This document shows positions 1-8,293 of a DNA stretch of 64,000 nucleotides, piece by piece. The number at the start of each line of letters is the position of its first letter. Position 1 is the first letter of the stretch. A program made the position numbers and the translations under genes. The notes under the pieces are model-generated. The model was given only the letters and a program-made list of their open reading frames with translations. It had not been told where the DNA came from and did not search any database. Origin of the DNA: Texcoconibacillus texcoconensis (GTDB lineage: Bacteria > Bacillota > Bacilli > Bacillales > Salisediminibacteriaceae); assembly GCF_014202575.1 (NCBI RefSeq), contig NZ_JACHHB010000002.1, positions 315,219 through 379,218 of the forward strand. Reading direction: 5' to 3'.

Positions 1-279
1 TAAGGTTGATAGAGTCCACGCTCTAAGAACCTGAACAATCATGAATAAAGCAAACAATCCCCCTGTCCACACGCTCCAAGAAGCGCCTCCACGCGTGATG
101 ACTTCAAACAATAATGATACAAAGAAAGCGACGTGTAGCCCAACAATCCACGGATAATGTCCACCGCCAACTTCCTTTGCATTTCGCGCTTTCAACCACC
201 GCTCATTTCGTTTCGCCAAACGCATTTCCAACACCCGTAAGATGATCACAGCAAGAATGAGCACAATCGCAAACATCAT
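1..279 (-). CDS. bpsB: Isoprenylcysteine carboxyl methyltransferase family protein, YpbQ/BpsB-like (partial)
   Basis: Only the N-terminal 93 residues lie in the window; the frame is open to the left edge. The start ATG overlaps the TGA of the type III polyketide synthase as ATGA, so the two are translationally coupled. The visible part has a hydrophobic first helix (MMFAIVLILAVIILRVLEMR), a basic loop with RLAKRNERWLKARNAKEVGG, and at least two further membrane segments, as in the ICMT-like proteins that follow polyketide synthases in Bacillus. In B. subtilis BpsB methylates the alkylpyrones made by BpsA. That role is inferred here from family and position; the catalytic C-terminal half is not visible. 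Confidence 0.85.
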   Translation of the reverse strand, partial: MMFAIVLILAVIILRVLEMRLAKRNERWLKARNAKEVGGGHYPWIVGLHVAFFVSLLFEVITRGGASWSVWTGGLFALFMIVQVLRAWTLSTL

Positions 280-1373
280 GATACCTGCCTCCATTCAAGT
301 AAGACACATTCAGCACTAAAGCCCGGACCAAGCGCCATCATTAAACCATATTCTCCATGGTTTGGTGCACCTAGCATCGTCTTCTGCAAAACATAAAGAA
401 CAGTTGGAGATGACATATTTCCGTGTTGTGCGAGAACCTCCCGTGCATTTGCTGTCATTGACTCATCATAGCCTAACGCATCTTCATAGGCCTTTAGCAC
501 TTTTTTACCACCTGGATGCGCAACCAAACGGCTGATGTCACCAATATCGATTCCGTATTCGTGCAAAAACGCTTCGACATTCGGTTTCAACCAATCGCGA
601 ATAATAGACGGAATGTCTCTTGAAAAAATGACATGGAATCCGTCATTTTGAATATCCCACCCCATGACATCTTCCGCATTTCGCATCAACACTGACCTCG
701 TTCCTAAAATAAACGGAAGCGAACGTTGATTAAGGTCTTCTGTCATCTTGACTTCATCACCAATGACAAGCGCACAAGCGACACCGTCAGAAAAAAGTGA
801 AGTACCGACAAAATTACTTTTACGGTCATCATGGCGTTGAAAAGATAAGCTCGATAATTCAACAGAAACAACGAGTACTTTCGCATCTGGATAAGCTAAA
901 CAATATTCATAAGCCCGACTGATTCCTGCGGCGCCCCCAGCACAACCAAGACCCCAAATCGGTATCCGTTTCGTCTGTGTAGAAAAAGGTAAGCGGTTCA
1001 TCATCCGCGCTTCGATCGTAGGTGTGGCAATTCCTGAGCTAGAAATAAAAATGATCGCATCGATATCTTCATAATCAGTGGGAACTTTTAGAAACTGCTC
1101 GTTTGATAAGCACGATTTAACGGCTTCTGTAGCGAGGTTCGTCGCTTCTTTTATATACAAATCATTCCGATCTTTGAATGAATGTTCTTGTGTGAACCAT
1201 TGTTTCGGGACTGCGAACTGGCGGCTTTGAATACCACCGTTACCAAAAACGCGCAGTAAACGATCCATATCTGGAAAGGACTCATAAAATATATCTCGAA
1301 TAATTTCTTCGGTTTCTTTTTGGGTCATGTGATATGGTGGGCACTGTTTTGCGACAGATGCAATGGCCGGCAT
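276..1373 (-). CDS. bpsA: Type III polyketide synthase (chalcone synthase-like, BpsA)
   Basis: A 365-residue thiolase-fold condensing enzyme, expected to extend fatty acyl-CoA with malonyl-CoA into alkylpyrones or related lipids. The Cys-His-Asn triad is visible: Cys144 in IWGLGCAGGAAG, His286 in VAHPGGKK and Asn319 in QHGNMSSPT. The frame is open 16 codons further upstream, but the ATG at 1373 is preceded by AGTGAGGGG at good spacing and gives the normal family length, so I chose it. Its stop overlaps the start of the ICMT-like methyltransferase, the same pair as bpsA-bpsB (bcsA-ypbQ) of B. subtilis. Substrate chain length cannot be read from the sequence. Confidence 0.93.
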   Translation of the reverse strand: MPAIASVAKQCPPYHMTQKETEEIIRDIFYESFPDMDRLLRVFGNGGIQSRQFAVPKQWFTQEHSFKDRNDLYIKEATNLATEAVKSCLSNEQFLKVPTDYEDIDAIIFISSSGIATPTIEARMMNRLPFSTQTKRIPIWGLGCAGGAAGISRAYEYCLAYPDAKVLVVSVELSSLSFQRHDDRKSNFVGTSLFSDGVACALVIGDEVKMTEDLNQRSLPFILGTRSVLMRNAEDVMGWDIQNDGFHVIFSRDIPSIIRDWLKPNVEAFLHEYGIDIGDISRLVAHPGGKKVLKAYEDALGYDESMTANAREVLAQHGNMSSPTVLYVLQKTMLGAPNHGEYGLMMALGPGFSAECVLLEWRQVS

Positions 1374-1518
1374 GGATATCCCCTCACTATTCTTTCGTTT
1401 TTTGTTAGGGTGTTCCATCAAATTCCTAATTACTCATGAATTGGGACATTTTTGCGATTTGATTCATTTGTGGTGTTTACCCTATAAAATATCACGTTCA
1501 TCAAAACGCTATTTACAT

Positions 1519-1550
1519 AAAAAAGGACCTCCCCATATTGAGGAAGCCCT
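1519..1550 (-). terminator. Intrinsic terminator of pbuG
   Basis: On the minus strand GGGCTTCCTC and GGGGAGGTCC form a stem followed by TTTTTTA, 13 bp past the pbuG stop. Confidence 0.8.
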
Positions 1551-1562
1551 TATACGTCAAAT

Positions 1563-2870
1563 CTATAAAAATATGAAATAAGCTAGGAAAACGAAAAACA
1601 AGACGTACATAATCGGGTGTACTTCTTTAAATCTCCCTTTGCACAACATCGTGACTGGATACATGATAAAGCCCATCGCAATGCCTGTTGCAATACTATA
1701 CGTAAGTGGCATCGAAACGACCGTTAAAAACGCCGGTACAGCAATCTCAAATTGCTTCCAATCGATATTCCCAAGAGAACGCGCCATCAATACGCCGACG
1801 ATAATTAATGCTGGCGCTGTGACTTGCTCCGTAACTACAACGAGAAGAGGCGAGAAAAATAACGCAACCAAAAACAACCCTGCTGTGACTACCGACGCAA
1901 ATCCTGTTCGAGCCCCTGCAGCAATTCCTGAAGCAGACTCCACATAAGCAGTCGTCGTCGATGTACCTAAGACCGCACCGATGGATGAAGCTGAAGAGTC
2001 CGCTAAAAGCGCACGACCAGCACGCGGAAGCTTGTTATTTTTAATAAATCCAGCTTGATTTGCTACACCGTAAAGTGTGCCTGATGTATCAAAAAAGTCT
2101 ACAAACAAGAACGTAAGAATAACGATAAATAAATTCAACGTAAAAATTTCAGATAAAGGCATTTCACCGAACGGGGTAAACAATGCACCAAAGGTTGGCT
2201 CTAAACTCGGTACAGCCCCTACAATATTTGAAGGCGTATCAATTAACCCTGTCACAACACCTGCTATCGCTGTTACGATCATTCCGTAAAAAATACCACC
2301 TCGAAGCCCGATAGCCATAAAAATGACCGTGGCAAACAAGCCAAAAACAGCTAGCACTGTGTAAGGGTTCGTCATATCCCCAATTTGCACAAGGGTTGCT
2401 TCTTCGGCAATGATGATTTCAGCATTTTGCAAACCGACAAACGCAATGAAAAGACCAATACCAGCTGCAGCTGCATTTTTTAGCACCGCTGGGATCGCAT
2501 TAATAATTAATTCCCTAATTCCTAACAACGAAATAATGATAAAGATGATACCAGAAATGAAGACACCTAATAATGCCGTTTCCCACGGAATCCCCATTCC
2601 AAGAACGACGGAGAACGTGAAGAAAGCGTTTAGCCCCATACCTGGTGCGAGCGCAATAGGATAACGAGCGACAATCCCCATAATCAGTGTTCCAATCGCG
2701 GCTGCAAGAGCTGTTGCTGTAAATACAGCACCTGTATCCATGCCGGTTGGTTCAAGGACACTCGGGTTAACGAACAAAATGTACGCCATAGCCAAGAACG
2801 TCGTCACGCCACCGATTGTTTCCTTTTTGTAATTCGTGTTTAATTCGTTAAAACGAAAATAGCGTTGCAT
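1563..2870 (-). CDS. pbuG: Guanine/hypoxanthine permease PbuG (NCS2/AzgA family)
   Basis: A 435-residue purine permease of the AzgA-like branch of the nucleobase:cation symporter-2 family, with about 12 to 14 membrane segments. Family marks include the N-terminal TIGGVTTFLAMAYILFVNP, the ALAPGMGLNAFF helix, FVDFFDTSGTLYGVANQAG and ADSSASSIGAVLGTSTTTAYVES. It should import hypoxanthine and guanine for salvage. A guanine riboswitch with its own terminator and a sigma-A promoter lie directly upstream, so expression should fall when guanine is plentiful. The next transcript downstream of the repeats, guaA, carries the same type of switch; in B. subtilis guaA and pbuG are also neighbours. Confidence 0.95.
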   Translation of the reverse strand: MQRYFRFNELNTNYKKETIGGVTTFLAMAYILFVNPSVLEPTGMDTGAVFTATALAAAIGTLIMGIVARYPIALAPGMGLNAFFTFSVVLGMGIPWETALLGVFISGIIFIIISLLGIRELIINAIPAVLKNAAAAGIGLFIAFVGLQNAEIIIAEEATLVQIGDMTNPYTVLAVFGLFATVIFMAIGLRGGIFYGMIVTAIAGVVTGLIDTPSNIVGAVPSLEPTFGALFTPFGEMPLSEIFTLNLFIVILTFLFVDFFDTSGTLYGVANQAGFIKNNKLPRAGRALLADSSASSIGAVLGTSTTTAYVESASGIAAGARTGFASVVTAGLFLVALFFSPLLVVVTEQVTAPALIIVGVLMARSLGNIDWKQFEIAVPAFLTVVSMPLTYSIATGIAMGFIMYPVTMLCKGRFKEVHPIMYVLFFVFLAYFIFL

Positions 2871-2944
2871 CGTTTGTGTATCCCCCTACAAAATATTGTA
2901 GCGATCTTTAATGGAATCTTGTTCGGAAGATGAGATAGAAGACG

Positions 2945-3026
2945 AAAAAAGCCTAATCCTCCGGAGCGGTTCAATAAGATTGGATTGAAATCTTATTACA
3001 CCTGTTCACTCGAAAAATTAGGCTTC
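2945..3026 (-). terminator. Riboswitch-controlled terminator in the pbuG leader
   Basis: On the minus strand GAAGCCTAAT pairs with ATTAGGC followed by TTTTTTCG, enclosing a second hairpin (AATAAGATTT with AATCTTATT). It lies between the guanine aptamer and pbuG, the expected site for transcription attenuation. Confidence 0.8.
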
Positions 3027-3101
3027 TCTACAAATCGTATACAAACGACGCAAGAGTATATACACAGAATAAAAACTGTCTATTTATTCTCTTCACATCG
3101 T

Positions 3102-3166
3102 TCGTAGTCAAGTTATTTACGGTAACCTGGTAGAGACTCTCGAGCCTTATCCTCGAAATTATACGA
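3102..3166 (-). promoter_or_regulatory. Guanine riboswitch aptamer (pbuG leader)
   Basis: The minus strand carries the purine-riboswitch core in order: P1 strand CGTATAAT, L2/P2 with GGATAAGGCTCGAGAGT, the conserved CTCTACC, the P3 arms around GTTACCGTAAATAAC, then TTGACTACG. The residue equivalent to position 74 of xpt is C (GACTACG), which pairs with guanine rather than adenine. Confidence 0.93.
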
Positions 3167-3197
3167 ACAATGATTCCTATATTATCGCTCAATTAAT

Positions 3198-3226
3198 AGT
3201 TTAAAGCTACACACCCTCATTGTCAA
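3198..3226 (-). promoter_or_regulatory. Sigma-A promoter of the pbuG transcript
   Basis: TTGACA and TAAACT separated by 17 bp on the minus strand, placing initiation roughly 25 bp before the riboswitch aptamer. Confidence 0.65.
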
Positions 3227-3332
3227 CGCTAAACACGAATGATTTATGACATGACAAACATTTTTGTTCGTTTTTCACTGAAAGTGGGACGAGGTTACTA
3301 GCCTCCAATTCTAGTAAGTGCAGATCGTGGAA

Positions 3333-3515
3333 TTGCTGCGGACATTGGTTCCGTTATTCCTCTTAAAATCGCCATTTTTAGCATGTTTTCGGACATGAGT
3401 TCCGCTATTTGCAAAAAATCATCCGTTTTTATACCTTTTTTGCAGAGATAACGGAACATATGTCCGTTTCCTAAATCAAAATAACGGTTTTCGCCTAAAT
3501 AACGGAATGAATGTC
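3333..3515. repeat. Cluster of short dispersed repeats (GGACAT..TTCCGTTATT type)
   Basis: Four degenerate copies in both orientations: around 3333 (CGGACATTGGTTCCGTTATT), 3393 (CGGACATGAGTTCCGCTATT), 3440 (ATAACGGAACATATGTCCG) and 3498 (ATAACGGAATGAATGTCCG). The core is nearly palindromic. A further copy lies near 57250. No coding capacity is seen. Confidence 0.7.
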
Positions 3516-3544
3516 CGCACCAGTATCACTGCAACCAACTCGAG

Positions 3545-3852
3545 CTCGCGTTCAAGCGCCTTTCGCTTTTCTTTCTGTCTAGCTTCAACGCCTGCGAGCT
3601 CGAGGTCACTTCAGGCCTTTTCTGAAGCCAAAAAGCGGCTTAACTTCCCTGCTACTCCAAAGAGCGTTACACCGGCGAACTTCCACAAGGATGTGGTGAC
3701 TTCGATGTTCCCGCAGGACGCGGGGAATTTAATCGAAGTTCTACTTTTGCGATTTGCCTCGACGGATACACTACAAAGCTATGCTAGAAGAGGAAGAGGC
3801 AGCACTTGCTCCTGCGCCACTTCGTTTGCTCGTCGCAGATAAACCGCTGTCG
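3545..3852. repeat. Tandem repeat unit 1 (307-bp period)
   Basis: First of two head-to-tail copies downstream of guaA, with a period of 307 bp measured from CGAGGTCACT at 3601 and 3908. It contains CTGTCTAGCTTCA and a GAAGCCAAAAAGCGGCTT hairpin, which resemble a repeat family common between genes in Bacillaceae. Open frames through it do not look like a conserved protein. Confidence 0.8.
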
Positions 3853-4159
3853 CTCGCGTTCAAGGCGTTTCAGCTTTTCTGCTGTCTAGCTTCAGTCGCT
3901 ATCGGCTCGAGGTCACTTCAGGCCTTTTCTGAAGCCAAAAAGCGGCTTAACTTCCCTGCTAATCCAAAGAGCGTTACACCGGCGAACTTCCACAAGGATG
4001 TGGTGACTTCGATGTTCCCGCAGGACGCGGGGAATTTAATCGAAGTTCTACTTTTGCGATTTGCCTCGACGGATACGCTACAAAGCTATGCTAGAAGAGG
4101 AAGAGGCAGTGCTTGCTCCTGCGCCACTTCGTTTGCTCGTCGCAGATAAACCGCTGTCG
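3853..4159. repeat. Tandem repeat unit 2 (307-bp period)
   Basis: Second copy, almost identical to unit 1 from the CGAGGTCACT motif to CGCAGATAAACCGCTGTCG. A short third start (CAAGCGCCTTACGCTTTTC) runs up to the guaA stop codon. Confidence 0.8.
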
Positions 4160-4186
4160 CCGATGGGCAAGCGCCTTACGCTTTTC

Positions 4187-5725
4187 CTATTCCCATTCGA
4201 TGGTGGAAGGTGGCTTGGATGTAATGTCGTACACGACGCGGTTGACGTGTGCAACCTCGTTTACGATACGCGTAGAAATTTTTTCTAGCACATCGTATGG
4301 GATACGGGCCCAATCGGATGTCATACCGTCAACGGATGTTACCGCTCGTACACCAACAGTGTAATCGTACGTACGTGCATCGCCCATTACCCCGACACTG
4401 CGCATGTCAGGAAGCGCCGTGAAGTACTGCCAAATTTCACGATCGAGGCCTGCTTTTTTAATTTCGTCACGTAAAATCGCATCAGATTCACGAACAATCT
4501 CAAGCTTGTCCTCAGTAATTTCTCCGAGCACACGGATACCAAGACCAGGTCCCGGGAACGGTTGACGCCATACAATATCATCTGGAAGCCCTAGCTCCGT
4601 ACCAACTTTACGAACCTCATCTTTAAATAACGTGTTTAATGGCTCGATCAAGTCAAATTTCATGTCTTCTGGTAGTCCACCTACGTTATGGTGGGACTTG
4701 ATCGTTTGCGCTGTATCGGTTCCACTTTCAATGATGTCCGTATAGAGCGTCCCTTGTGCCAAATAATCCATATCCTTTAAGCTCGATGCTTGTTCTTCAA
4801 ACACGTAAATAAATTCATTACCAATGATCTTACGCTTTTCCTCTGGGTCGGAAACACCTTCCAGTTTACCTAGGAAACGATCTTTCGCATCAATTTTGAC
4901 GACATTCATATCAAAGCCTTCTGAGAATGTATCCATCACGCTGTCTGCCTCGCCTTTACGCAATAGACCGTGATCGATAAACATACAAGTCAATTGATCA
5001 CCAATCGCTTTATGAACTAAAGCCGCAACAACGGAAGAGTCGACACCACCACTAAGCGCACAAAGAACTTGGCTATCACCGACAACGTCGCGAATTTTAC
5101 TTACTTCCATATCAATGAAGTTTTCCATCGTCCAGTTTCCTTCACATTGGCAAACTTCATAAACAAAATTACGCAATAGATCGTCTCCGTACTCACTATG
5201 ACGAACTTCTGGGTGGAATTGTACACCGTAAAAGCCACGGTCAACATCACTCATCGCTGCAACAGGGCAAGAATCGCTTGTCACATCAACCGTAAAACCT
5301 TTAGGAGGCTCGACAACTAAATCACCATGGCTCATCCATACCGTTTGCTCTTTAGGCAATTCCTTGTACAACGCATTCTCAGCTTCTACATTAATTGTTG
5401 CTTTCCCATATTCACGGTGATTTGCCGCTTCGACACTTCCTTGAAAATGGTGCGTCATAAGCTGCATCCCGTAACAAATCCCTAGAATTGGAATCCCTAA
5501 TTCGAAGATCTTTTCATCACAGCCCGGAGACCCTTCTTCATAAGCACTGTTCGGCCCTCCAGAGAAAATAATACCTGTCGGGTTCATTTCACGAATCTCT
5601 TCAGCAGTGATCTTGTGAGAATGAAGCTCACTAAAAACACCTAAATCACGAATTCGACGGGTAATCAGCTGGTTGTATTGCCCACCGAAGTCGAGCACAA
5701 TGACTTTTTCTTTAATCTCTTCCAT
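4187..5725 (-). CDS. guaA: GMP synthase, glutamine-hydrolysing
   Basis: A 512-residue cytosolic enzyme making GMP from XMP, ATP and glutamine. The N-terminal class I amidotransferase has Cys84 in GICYGMQ and the His171/Glu173 pair in QFHPEV. The ATP-pyrophosphatase domain begins near residue 205 with the P-loop SGGVDSS (225-231), and the C-terminal dimerisation domain ends with [11 protein letters not shown], the usual GuaA tail. Length is normal. The start ATG follows an AAAGGTGG ribosome binding site. A guanine riboswitch, terminator and promoter precede it, so it should be shut off by guanine like pbuG. Two 307-bp repeat units begin right after its stop. Confidence 0.98.
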   Translation of the reverse strand: MEEIKEKVIVLDFGGQYNQLITRRIRDLGVFSELHSHKITAEEIREMNPTGIIFSGGPNSAYEEGSPGCDEKIFELGIPILGICYGMQLMTHHFQGSVEAANHREYGKATINVEAENALYKELPKEQTVWMSHGDLVVEPPKGFTVDVTSDSCPVAAMSDVDRGFYGVQFHPEVRHSEYGDDLLRNFVYEVCQCEGNWTMENFIDMEVSKIRDVVGDSQVLCALSGGVDSSVVAALVHKAIGDQLTCMFIDHGLLRKGEADSVMDTFSEGFDMNVVKIDAKDRFLGKLEGVSDPEEKRKIIGNEFIYVFEEQASSLKDMDYLAQGTLYTDIIESGTDTAQTIKSHHNVGGLPEDMKFDLIEPLNTLFKDEVRKVGTELGLPDDIVWRQPFPGPGLGIRVLGEITEDKLEIVRESDAILRDEIKKAGLDREIWQYFTALPDMRSVGVMGDARTYDYTVGVRAVTSVDGMTSDWARIPYDVLEKISTRIVNEVAHVNRVVYDITSKPPSTIEWE

Positions 5726-5800
5726 TGTCCATCCACCTTTTGTGCTTCGATTTTTTTACGACAATTCCACGAGTATAAAATATTTATCCTATAAACCTAT

Positions 5801-5859
5801 AAAAAAATAGAATTCTGCTCTTCGTACCACCTAAAAAAAGGTATACGAAGGCAGAATTC
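5801..5859 (-). terminator. Riboswitch-controlled terminator in the guaA leader
   Basis: On the minus strand GAATTCTGCCTTCGTA pairs with TACGAAGAGCAGAATTC and is followed by a T-rich run. The 5' arm contains CTGCCTTC, the exact complement of GAAGGCAG at the aptamer's P1 3' side, which is the expected antiterminator pairing. Confidence 0.88.
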
Positions 5860-5884
5860 CCTTTTTATGCAAAACGGATATCCT

Positions 5885-5957
5885 GCCTTCATAGTCAGGT
5901 TGTTTACGGTAACCCGGTAGAGACTCTTAGACCTTATTTCTAAGGATATATGAAGGA
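5885..5957 (-). promoter_or_regulatory. Guanine riboswitch aptamer (guaA leader)
   Basis: Minus strand: P1 CCTTCATATA, then the AGTCTCTACCGGG core, GTTACCGTAAACAAC for L3/P3, and CTGACTATGAAGG closing P1. The specificity base in GACTATG is C, which indicates guanine. It is close to the pbuG aptamer in sequence. Confidence 0.94.
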
Positions 5958-5985
5958 ATCGATTTTTGTCGTAACATTGTTTTTT

Positions 5986-6014
5986 ATTTTATCAATTGTA
6001 CATATAAGGGTCAA
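5986..6014 (-). promoter_or_regulatory. Sigma-A promoter of guaA
   Basis: TTGACC and TAAAAT with 17-bp spacing on the minus strand. The -35 hexamer overlaps the last codon of the transglutaminase gene, so guaA has its own promoter although it follows that operon on the same strand. Confidence 0.65.
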
Positions 6015-8293
6015 GAAGATGCCTCTTTCAGCAAATCTTCCCACAATTTCTGGTCACGCTTCCAATCAAGGTGATCAACACATCCACCATAACAAAGTTT
6101 TTCATATTGCTCCGTCAAATAACGCATCGATGGCTTGCTGAACAACTCATCAACACGCTCAGCATACTCTCGTAACGTTTCCCCTTCATAACGATGGACC
6201 CCTTTACACTCAAGCATCCACAACAAACGTTGGTACGCTTGCCCAAAACGTTCATCATGCCCAAACCTGCGATAATACACTAAAAAGTATAGGCCAATGA
6301 GTCGGTAACGCATGCGGTAGGCAACAACAACAAACGCCATCACGATCACAGAAGCGAAAAGCGATTGGGCATTAAACCAACTCGCAGCACCGATTCCCTC
6401 ATCCTTTTCATCTTCTCCATCAGATGTAGACGGTTCGCTTTCATCCTCTTCTTGAGAACTTTCAAGGTCTTCTTCTAGATCAGCATCTTCTTCATTTGCA
6501 CGATCCTCTTCATTCTCATCATTATCTAGGTCAATATCCAAGCTCACTTCTTCACTGTCTGCTTCAAATTCAACATCATTGTCATAACCAATCGTCGGCT
6601 CAAATGGTACCCACCCAATCTCAGGGAAAAATACTTCCACCCAAGAATGGGCATTATCATTACTCACTTCATACCGTTGTACACCATCGTCCAATTGCGC
6701 AAGCGGATCCCCTTCCGTAAAACCTTTCACCCAACGGGCTGGAACATCAAGCGTTCGCAATAAAACGACCATCGAAGTGGAAAAATTATCACAGTAACCA
6801 CGCCGTGTCTCAAATAAAAACTGGTCAACATAATCCTGTCCTTTTTCAGGAACAGGAACATCGTCCGTTTCGTAGCTGAAGTCTTCTTCCTTAAAATACG
6901 CTTCAATCGCCTTTGCTTGATCATAACGGTTATCCGTACCCTCAGTAATCTCTTCTGCTAAGTCACCAACTCGACCGGGCAAATCAGAAGGTAAATCCGT
7001 AAAATAATGCGTTACCTCGTCCGGGTCATCTTTAGGTGCTTCACGTAACATTTCCTGGTCAAACGACGGAGACTGAAACGTCATCTCATACTCATTTAAG
7101 CGCACATTTGCCGAACCTTCATACAACCCCACACTCCCATGTAAAGCATCCGTAAGGAATTCTGGGGTGAGACCGTCATCAATGTCATAAGAGAGCGACT
7201 CTTCATTAACTTCAACCATTTGCCCTGGGTAAAAAAACAAATGAAAATCTGCCTCATCTGTAAACGTTACACTCGCTTTATGTTCTGTTGCATCAACAAC
7301 ATCAGAAAACATCGGGTAATCAAAATGATCAGCATCGACGAGTGCTTCATCAGCTTCCCAACCACGACCGGTATAAATATTTTTCGATTCACCACGCCAG
7401 TAACCAACTTGATCAGTTTCAGCATGAAATACTGTGCGCGTATTTTGACTAAAACCACCGCCAAGCTCGCTATCATCATCACTATAACCAACTTGCTGAG
7501 CGCCTCCACCATTTGATGGAGATGACAATGAAAGGTCTGACATTTCAAAAAGTTCACCTGACAGTGCCTCTTCGATCACAGGAACAGGATCACGCCATTG
7601 CGGTTCATATTTCGGCGCCGCAAAACCTACCGACGTTGATACAACAACGACCACAATGAGGAGAACAACCCACGTCACAGGCACTTTCCTCATCGTTTGC
7701 GCATTGAACACCTGTCCTCGAACACGAACCAAATGCAACAAACTTAATAACAAAAAGCTAGTGACGACAATACGAACAATCGCCGCATCCCCCTCGACAT
7801 TCGTAAACGTATCAAGAACCGCTACATAAACCACCGTCGCCAAAACAAAAACAACAATGCCTCTTGAATAAAACAACCAATAATATAGCAAATAACTCAC
7901 AAGCGCCAACAACAAAAACATCACAAACGTTCGAAAAGGATCCGTCACTTCATACAATTGCCACGCCATCAGCAAACCGACATTATGAACAACCTCTCCC
8001 CACAAATGCTGAACCGTCAACAAACCACCATCAGCACTAAAAAAAGCCCCACCATAAAAAATCTCATGCAAACCATAAACACTCGCAAACAAAACCACCA
8101 CAAACGATAAAACAAACCCTAACTGCAAGAAAACAACCACAAAACAAACCAACATAAACCAAACAAAAACATGCAACTCACCCGTATCCGTAAAAACCGG
8201 AAACGGACGAAGCCACTCCCATAACAAGAAAAACATCAACCCATAGACGAGCCCATGAAAGATCGATTGATTCGGTTTATGAAGAAGAGACAT
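6011..8293 (-). CDS. yebA: Membrane transglutaminase-like protein (YebA/TgpA type)
   Basis: About 760 residues. The first ~220 are five or six membrane helices, followed by an extracytoplasmic region with a transglutaminase core: the nucleophile Cys in RRGYCDNFSTSMVVLLR, the His in DNAHSWVEVFFPE, and the GWVPFEPT motif. After an acidic, Glu/Asp-rich linker comes one more membrane helix and a cytosolic C-terminal part with GETLREYAERV (DUF4129-like). The ATG at 8293 with AAGGTG upstream is preferred over the GTG at 8302. It is the last gene of moxR-DUF58-transglutaminase, overlapping DUF58 by 17 bp. The substrate is unknown; the same trio precedes guaA in B. subtilis. Confidence 0.9.
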   Translation of the reverse strand: MSLLHKPNQSIFHGLVYGLMFFLLWEWLRPFPVFTDTGELHVFVWFMLVCFVVVFLQLGFVLSFVVVLFASVYGLHEIFYGGAFFSADGGLLTVQHLWGEVVHNVGLLMAWQLYEVTDPFRTFVMFLLLALVSYLLYYWLFYSRGIVVFVLATVVYVAVLDTFTNVEGDAAIVRIVVTSFLLLSLLHLVRVRGQVFNAQTMRKVPVTWVVLLIVVVVVSTSVGFAAPKYEPQWRDPVPVIEEALSGELFEMSDLSLSSPSNGGGAQQVGYSDDDSELGGGFSQNTRTVFHAETDQVGYWRGESKNIYTGRGWEADEALVDADHFDYPMFSDVVDATEHKASVTFTDEADFHLFFYPGQMVEVNEESLSYDIDDGLTPEFLTDALHGSVGLYEGSANVRLNEYEMTFQSPSFDQEMLREAPKDDPDEVTHYFTDLPSDLPGRVGDLAEEITEGTDNRYDQAKAIEAYFKEEDFSYETDDVPVPEKGQDYVDQFLFETRRGYCDNFSTSMVVLLRTLDVPARWVKGFTEGDPLAQLDDGVQRYEVSNDNAHSWVEVFFPEIGWVPFEPTIGYDNDVEFEADSEEVSLDIDLDNDENEEDRANEEDADLEEDLESSQEEDESEPSTSDGEDEKDEGIGAASWFNAQSLFASVIVMAFVVVAYRMRYRLIGLYFLVYYRRFGHDERFGQAYQRLLWMLECKGVHRYEGETLREYAERVDELFSKPSMRYLTEQYEKLCYGGCVDHLDWKRDQKLWEDLLKEASS

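Noticed and set aside
3507-4364. Overlapping open frames through the 307-bp repeats
   Set aside because: The frames exist because the repeat unit lacks stops in some phases. They repeat each other, have no ribosome binding sites and resemble no protein.
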